Below, piece after piece: positions 59,638 to 64,000 of a stretch of 64,000 nucleotides of DNA (the stretch's first letter is position 1; every line of letters begins with the position of its first letter). The position numbers and the translations under genes are program-made. This DNA comes from an uncultured Ruminococcus sp. (GTDB lineage Bacteria > Bacillota > Clostridia > Oscillospirales > Acutalibacteraceae). The notes beneath the pieces were generated by a model. The model had not been told where the DNA came from, made no database searches, and saw nothing but the letters and a program-made list of their open reading frames with translations. The stretch covers positions 1 to 64,000 of the forward strand of contig CACZZB010000002.1 in assembly GCA_902785555.1 (NCBI GenBank), given 5' to 3'.

Positions 59638-59703
59638 ATGTCAAAAAGAAAGAACAAAAAATATAGTATTAAAGATGCAAGCAGTAAAAGAATGTCCTTA
59701 TAG
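59638..59703 (+). pseudogene. possible truncated transposase start
   Basis: 21 codons, MSKRKNKKYSIKDASSKRM, then TAG. The lysine-rich opening resembles the first residues of IS3-type OrfA proteins (KKYS...), cut off after the first ten. Too short for certainty. Confidence 0.3.
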
Positions 59704-59721
59704 GTGGTTGTTTGTCAGTAT

Positions 59722-62280
59722 TTATTCTTTTATCTGTTCCATTTGGTATACCTCGAAAATATCTCCTTCTTTTATATCCGAGAAACGTTCAAGAGTTATA
59801 CCACATTCAAAGCCTTGGGCAACTTCCTTGACTGAATCCTTGAATCTTTGGAGAGAAGCTATCGTATCATCAGCAATAACTATTCCGTCACGCACAACTC
59901 TTACACTTGCTCCACGGACAACTTTTCCCGAAAGCACATAAGAGCCTGATACAAGACCTACATTCGTTATCTTATAAGTTTGACGTACTTCAACTTTACC
60001 GAGTATTGTTTCTTTGAATTTGGGAGCAAGCATACCTTTCATAGCAGCCTGTATTTCTTCGATACAGTCATAGATGACTCTGTACAGACGCATATCAACA
60101 CCGTCATTTTTGGCATTTTCTTCTGCAACCTGGTCAGGGCGTACATTGAAACCTACTATTATTGCATTTGATGCCGATGCAAGCATTACGTCAGATTCTC
60201 TTATAGCACCTACACCGCTGTGTATTACATTTACACGTATCTCATCATTCGAGAGCTTTTCGAGTGACTGTCTTACTGCCTCGACAGAACCCTGAACATC
60301 AGCTTTTACGATTATCTTCAGTTCTTTCATATCTTCAAGCTTCATCTGGTCAAAGAGGTTGTCAAGTGTTATCTTTGTACGGGCATTGAAGCGTTCTTCT
60401 TTCTGAGCGGTCTTTCTTTGGTCAACGAGTTCCCTTGCAAGACGTTCATCCAAAACTGCATTGAATACATCACCGCCTGTCGGTACATTGTCAAGTCCCG
60501 TTATTTCAACCGGTACTGACGGTCCTGCACTTTTTACTTTGTTTCCTTTATCATCGCTCATGGCACGTACACGTCCTACCGTTGTACCCGCTACTATTAT
60601 ATCACCTACATTGAGTGTACCATTCTGTACGAGTACAGTTGCCACAGGTCCACGTCCTTTATCAAGTCTTGCTTCGATAACGGTACCCTTTGCGGCTCTT
60701 TCGGGATTGGCTTTGAGTTCTTTCATATCTGCTATCAGAAGTACCATTTCAAGAAGTTCATTGAGGTTTTCCTTTGTTTTTGCAGAAACGCCTATAACGG
60801 GAGTATCTCCGCCGAAATCTTCCGGTACTATCTCATATTCCATGAGCTGTGTCTTTACTCTGTTTATGTCTGCCGCAGGCTTATCTATCTTATTTGCTGC
60901 AACTATTATCGAAACGCCTGCCGCTTTTGCATGGTTTATCGCTTCGATAGTCTGTGGCATGATACCGTCATCCGCTGCTACAACAAGTATAGCTATATCC
61001 GTTACCTGAGCACCTCTTGCTCGCATAGTCGTAAATGCTTCATGTCCCGGAGTATCAAGAAATGTTATATCCCTTCCGTCTATATTCACACGATAAGCAC
61101 CTATATGCTGTGTGATGCCGCCTGCTTCCGTTGAAGTTACATTTGCATGACGGATAGCGTCAAGCAAAGATGTCTTTCCGTGGTCGACGTGTCCCATTAC
61201 CACTACTACCGGTGCTCTCGAAACAAGGTTTTCATCATCATCGTCACTGTCATCTATTATTCTTTCTTCTATTGTTTCGATTGTTTCTTTTTCTATCCTT
61301 GCATGAAATTCAAGTGCAACAAGAGAGGCTGTATCAAAGTCGATATTATCATTCACACTTGCCATTACACCAAGACTCATAAGTTTCATTATAACTTCTG
61401 CAGCTCTTGCCTTAAGACGAAGGGCAAGTTCGCCTACCGTGATTTCATCAGGTATCTGAACAGTAATCGGCTTTGTTTTTCTTTCCTTTTCGATACGGTT
61501 CATTCTTTCTGCTTCTGTTTCCTTACGGGAATTTTTCGGCTTTCCACGCTGCTGTGAACGTTGATTTATCTTCTGCTTACCGGGACCTGTATTGACATTG
61601 TGCATTTTTTCGCTTGCAAGACGGTCATATTTTTCATTGTATCTCTCAATATCAACATTTGACTGACGGGTATTTATCACCCTGCTTCTTTTTTCAAAAG
61701 AACCTTCCGACTGTGAAATGTCTGTTTCCGTATTCTGTTTTGCAGGCTTTTGCGATGGCTTTTGATTATTACTGTTATTCTGAACAGGCTTCTTATCATT
61801 AGTATTCCTGTTTTTGTTTTCTACGGTATTTTTCTGCTTTTTATCCGACTTGGATTCAAATTTTTTATCTTTTTTATTCTCTGATTTTTCAGGCTTGTCG
61901 GTTTTTTCCTTTCTTTCCTTTTTATCCTTATCAAATTTGTCCTGTTTCTCTTTTTTATCTTTATCGAATCTGTCGTTTTTATCTTTTTTGTCTTTGTCAG
62001 ATTTTCTGTCTTTTTTCTCTGATTTTTCAAATTTATCTTTTTTATCCGAAACGACAGTTTTTTCACCTTCAATAGGGTCATTTTTTGAAGCAAAATATTT
62101 TTCAAAATTCGGTACACTGTTATCACGGGTAACTTTTTCAAAGACAAAATTCAGTTCTTCTTCCGTAAGAACGGCAGCAGGTTTTCTTACAGTGTTGAAT
62201 TGCTCTTTTATCATATCGGCAATATCCTTGGATTCCATATTAAGGTCTTTTGCCAAATCACCTAATTTATATTTTATCAT
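59722..62280 (-). CDS. infB: translation initiation factor IF-2
   Basis: 852 residues. N-terminal IF2_N ([20 protein letters not shown]), then about 100 residues of Lys/Asp/Glu-rich low complexity (about 75-165), a second IF2_N, and the G domain: [22 protein letters not shown]; domains II-IV follow to the end. Delivers initiator tRNA to the 30S subunit. ATG 62280 has AGGAGG upstream. 21 bp after ylxQ. Confidence 0.96.
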   Translation of the reverse strand: MIKYKLGDLAKDLNMESKDIADMIKEQFNTVRKPAAVLTEEELNFVFEKVTRDNSVPNFEKYFASKNDPIEGEKTVVSDKKDKFEKSEKKDRKSDKDKKDKNDRFDKDKKEKQDKFDKDKKERKEKTDKPEKSENKKDKKFESKSDKKQKNTVENKNRNTNDKKPVQNNSNNQKPSQKPAKQNTETDISQSEGSFEKRSRVINTRQSNVDIERYNEKYDRLASEKMHNVNTGPGKQKINQRSQQRGKPKNSRKETEAERMNRIEKERKTKPITVQIPDEITVGELALRLKARAAEVIMKLMSLGVMASVNDNIDFDTASLVALEFHARIEKETIETIEERIIDDSDDDDENLVSRAPVVVVMGHVDHGKTSLLDAIRHANVTSTEAGGITQHIGAYRVNIDGRDITFLDTPGHEAFTTMRARGAQVTDIAILVVAADDGIMPQTIEAINHAKAAGVSIIVAANKIDKPAADINRVKTQLMEYEIVPEDFGGDTPVIGVSAKTKENLNELLEMVLLIADMKELKANPERAAKGTVIEARLDKGRGPVATVLVQNGTLNVGDIIVAGTTVGRVRAMSDDKGNKVKSAGPSVPVEITGLDNVPTGGDVFNAVLDERLARELVDQRKTAQKEERFNARTKITLDNLFDQMKLEDMKELKIIVKADVQGSVEAVRQSLEKLSNDEIRVNVIHSGVGAIRESDVMLASASNAIIVGFNVRPDQVAEENAKNDGVDMRLYRVIYDCIEEIQAAMKGMLAPKFKETILGKVEVRQTYKITNVGLVSGSYVLSGKVVRGASVRVVRDGIVIADDTIASLQRFKDSVKEVAQGFECGITLERFSDIKEGDIFEVYQMEQIKE

Positions 62281-62301
62281 ACACAAATTCCTCCTGTTAC
62301 A

Positions 62302-62610
62302 TCAAGCTAAAAGCTGTTGCAGCTTTTTTGCAAATCCTTCATCATTTACGGAAACAACTCCCACAAGTTTCCCGACAGCTGCTCCCAGCTCGGTCATAGG
62401 TATATCTGAGGCGATAATATTGATATTATTGCTCTCGGCCTTTTTGGCAAATGCAGAAAATGTCCTTTCGGAAATATCTGCGGCAGTTATTATCAGCTTT
62501 GATTTTTTTTTGACCACGGATTCCTCTGCCGAGTCAAATCCGAGAGAAATTTTCCCTGCTCTCCTTGCAAGACCCAAAAGATTCAAAGCTGACTTTACAT
62601 CATTATCCAT
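62302..62610 (-). CDS. ylxQ: L7Ae-family ribosome-associated protein YlxQ
   Basis: 102 residues. L7Ae/L30e RNA-binding fold: LNLLGLARRAGKISLGFDS, KLIITAADISERT, and VVSVNDEGFAKKL. Conserved member of the nusA-infB operon; binds K-turn RNA. ATG 62610 gives the family start; the longer frame overlaps ylxR. Confidence 0.92.
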   Translation of the reverse strand: MDNDVKSALNLLGLARRAGKISLGFDSAEESVVKKKSKLIITAADISERTFSAFAKKAESNNINIIASDIPMTELGAAVGKLVGVVSVNDEGFAKKLQQLLA

Positions 62611-62617
62611 TTTTAAT

Positions 62618-62917
62618 TCAACCGCCTCCCAATTCTTTTTCAAGCTGTTCATAGACTTCATCGGGTATTTTGCATGAAAAGGCTTTTTCAAATCTTCTTG
62701 CCTTTCTTGCCGCTTTCAGACATTCGGGATTGGGACATATATACGCACCTCTGCCCGACTTTTTGCCTGTCAGGTCAACAAGAATCTCGCTTTTTTGGAT
62801 GACATTGCCGTTTTCATCTGTTTTATCGGGGGTTTTCACTATCCTTACAAGCTGCTTCTTTTCTTTCATCTCATTGCAGCCCGTACATTTTCTCAAGGGT
62901 ATCTTCTTTTGGTGCAT
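62618..62917 (-). CDS. ylxR: YlxR/RnpM family RNA-binding protein
   Basis: 99 residues. Basic start KKIPLRKCTGCNEMKEKKQL with the CxxC pair and GRGAYICPNPECLKAARK are family signatures. YlxR (RnpM) modulates RNase P. Conserved place between nusA and ylxQ. Confidence 0.93.
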   Translation of the reverse strand: MHQKKIPLRKCTGCNEMKEKKQLVRIVKTPDKTDENGNVIQKSEILVDLTGKKSGRGAYICPNPECLKAARKARRFEKAFSCKIPDEVYEQLEKELGGG

Positions 62918-62938
62918 ATATAACCCTCCTCCTTTTAC

Positions 62939-64000
62939 TTATGTTTCCGATTCTGACTCATTATCGTCAAGACCGTCACCGATATATTCTTCGGTATTAT
63001 TTTCCGAATTTTCATCATTTATATCTTCATCTTCGTCTTCATCATCATAAGGATTGCTTTCTGGACGGATATCTATTTTCCAGCCCGTCAGCTTAGCGGC
63101 AAGACGAACATTCTGTCCTTTATTTCCTATTGCCAATGACAGCTGACTGTCCGGAACTACCGCACGACAGCTTTTTTCGTTTTTGGGGTCTATGTCTACC
63201 CATTTTACCTCTGCCGGAGAGAGTGCTGACGAAACAAATTTTACTCCGTCTTCATCATATTCGATTATATCTATTTTTTCACCGTTGAGAGCTGAAACTA
63301 TCGTGCTGACCCTCTGACCTTTCGGTCCTATGCAGGCTCCGACTGCATCTACGTTTTCATCATGGCTCAGAACAGCTATCTTGGTTCTTGAACCTGCTTC
63401 TCTTGATATTGATTTTATCTCTACAACACCTTCAAATATTTCGGGCACTTCTGCTTCAAACAGCTTTTTTACAAAGTCGGGATGTGTTCTCGAAACTATT
63501 GCACGTGACTCTTTATTATCAGGTTTCATACCAAGAACGTACACTTTTATAATATCATTTTCATGCAGTACTTCTCCGGCTACCTGCTCATTTTTTGACA
63601 GTACGGCAACAGATTTTCCCAGACGTACATTTGCATTGCCCGTATTCTTGTCTATCTGCTCGACTGTTACTGTAACTATCTCCGATCTTTTGCTTTCAAA
63701 GTCTGCCAAAGCCTGTCCCTTTTCGCTGTCACGGATTCCCTGACGTATTGTATTTTTGGCTTTCTGAGCGGCTATTCTTCCGAAATCCTTTGTATCAAGT
63801 CTTATGCCTACTTTATCGCCTATCATGACATTTGCATTTATTTTTCTTGCCTCGTCAAGCTGTATCTCGCATTTCGGATTTAATACCTCGTCAACCACTT
63901 CTTTATTAAGGAATACCTCAAAGATACTTGTATCGGGATCCATATTTATCAGTATATCTTCATCACTGTTGCCGTACATCTTCTTGCAGGCAAGTTTTAT
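62939..64000 (-). CDS. nusA: transcription factor NusA (5' end outside window)
   Basis: 353 residues visible; the frame is open at the window end, and about 20-25 N-terminal residues are missing. NTD (IRLDTKDFGRIAAQKAKNTI), S1 domain (GNANVRLGKSVAVLSKNEQV), and two KH domains (GACIGPKGQRVSTIVSAL; LSLAIGNKGQNVRLAAKLTG) are present, then a short acidic tail. It binds RNA polymerase in pausing, termination and antitermination. 21 bp before ylxR. Confidence 0.96.
   Translation of the reverse strand: MKLACKKMYGNSDEDILINMDPDTSIFEVFLNKEVVDEVLNPKCEIQLDEARKINANVMIGDKVGIRLDTKDFGRIAAQKAKNTIRQGIRDSEKGQALADFESKRSEIVTVTVEQIDKNTGNANVRLGKSVAVLSKNEQVAGEVLHENDIIKVYVLGMKPDNKESRAIVSRTHPDFVKKLFEAEVPEIFEGVVEIKSISREAGSRTKIAVLSHDENVDAVGACIGPKGQRVSTIVSALNGEKIDIIEYDEDGVKFVSSALSPAEVKWVDIDPKNEKSCRAVVPDSQLSLAIGNKGQNVRLAAKLTGWKIDIRPESNPYDDEDEDEDINDENSENNTEEYIGDGLDDNESESET

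Overview
The window comes from a spore-forming, monoderm Firmicute of class Clostridia, most likely a gut Ruminococcus or Oscillospiraceae relative. The evidence is moderately low GC, strong AAGGAGG-type ribosome binding sites with frequent TTG starts, the gpr-spoIIP sporulation pair, a zinc-type S14, the firmicute gene order adk-map-KOW-infA, and a large secreted starch-degrading enzyme with CBM26- and MucBP-like modules. I had only the sequence; assignments rest on motif and synteny recognition.

Region 1 (1-11.6 kb, minus strand): the 5' part of an RlmD-type 23S rRNA methyltransferase gene, preceded on the same strand by a compact cluster of 16 genes of phage origin. Its order, terminase small and large subunits, portal, protease, capsid, connectors, tube, LysM protein, hub, spike, gp25, baseplate J, tail protein I, follows Bacillus PBSX (XtmA/B-XkdE...XkdU). 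No tail sheath, tape measure, fibre, lysis, integrase or repressor gene is present, yet every reading frame is intact and tightly spaced. This is the best candidate for an undescribed system: a domesticated DNA-packaging particle resembling a gene transfer agent.

Region 2 (11.6-20.5 kb): a lipoprotein solute-binding protein, the sporulation genes gpr and spoIIP, an extremely acidic membrane protein, and a 1460-residue multimodular alpha-amylase.

Region 3 (20.5-36.5 kb, minus strand): the complete S10-spc-alpha ribosomal protein supercluster from rpsJ to rplQ, with secY, adk, map, a KOW protein, infA and rpoA. It has a strong promoter 340 bp before rpsJ, a second promoter before infA and a strong terminator after rplQ.

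Region 4 (36.6-47.4 kb): an IS200/IS605-type element carrying only tnpB, a phosphoribosyltransferase-like protein, tRNA-Ser(GGA), an envelope-stress-type operon (PadR, two HAAS proteins, DUF4097), a secreted Ig-like/transglutaminase protein, and a GntR-ABC-CPBP operon.

Region 5 (47-64 kb): a carA-carB-dapF-pyrG block in which carB and dapF form one uninterrupted reading frame, an ANTAR regulator, a DUF368 membrane protein, citrate synthase, an EF-G paralogue with a degenerate G4 motif, a transposon-like palindrome, and the nusA-ylxR-ylxQ-infB translation operon, with nusA cut by the window end.
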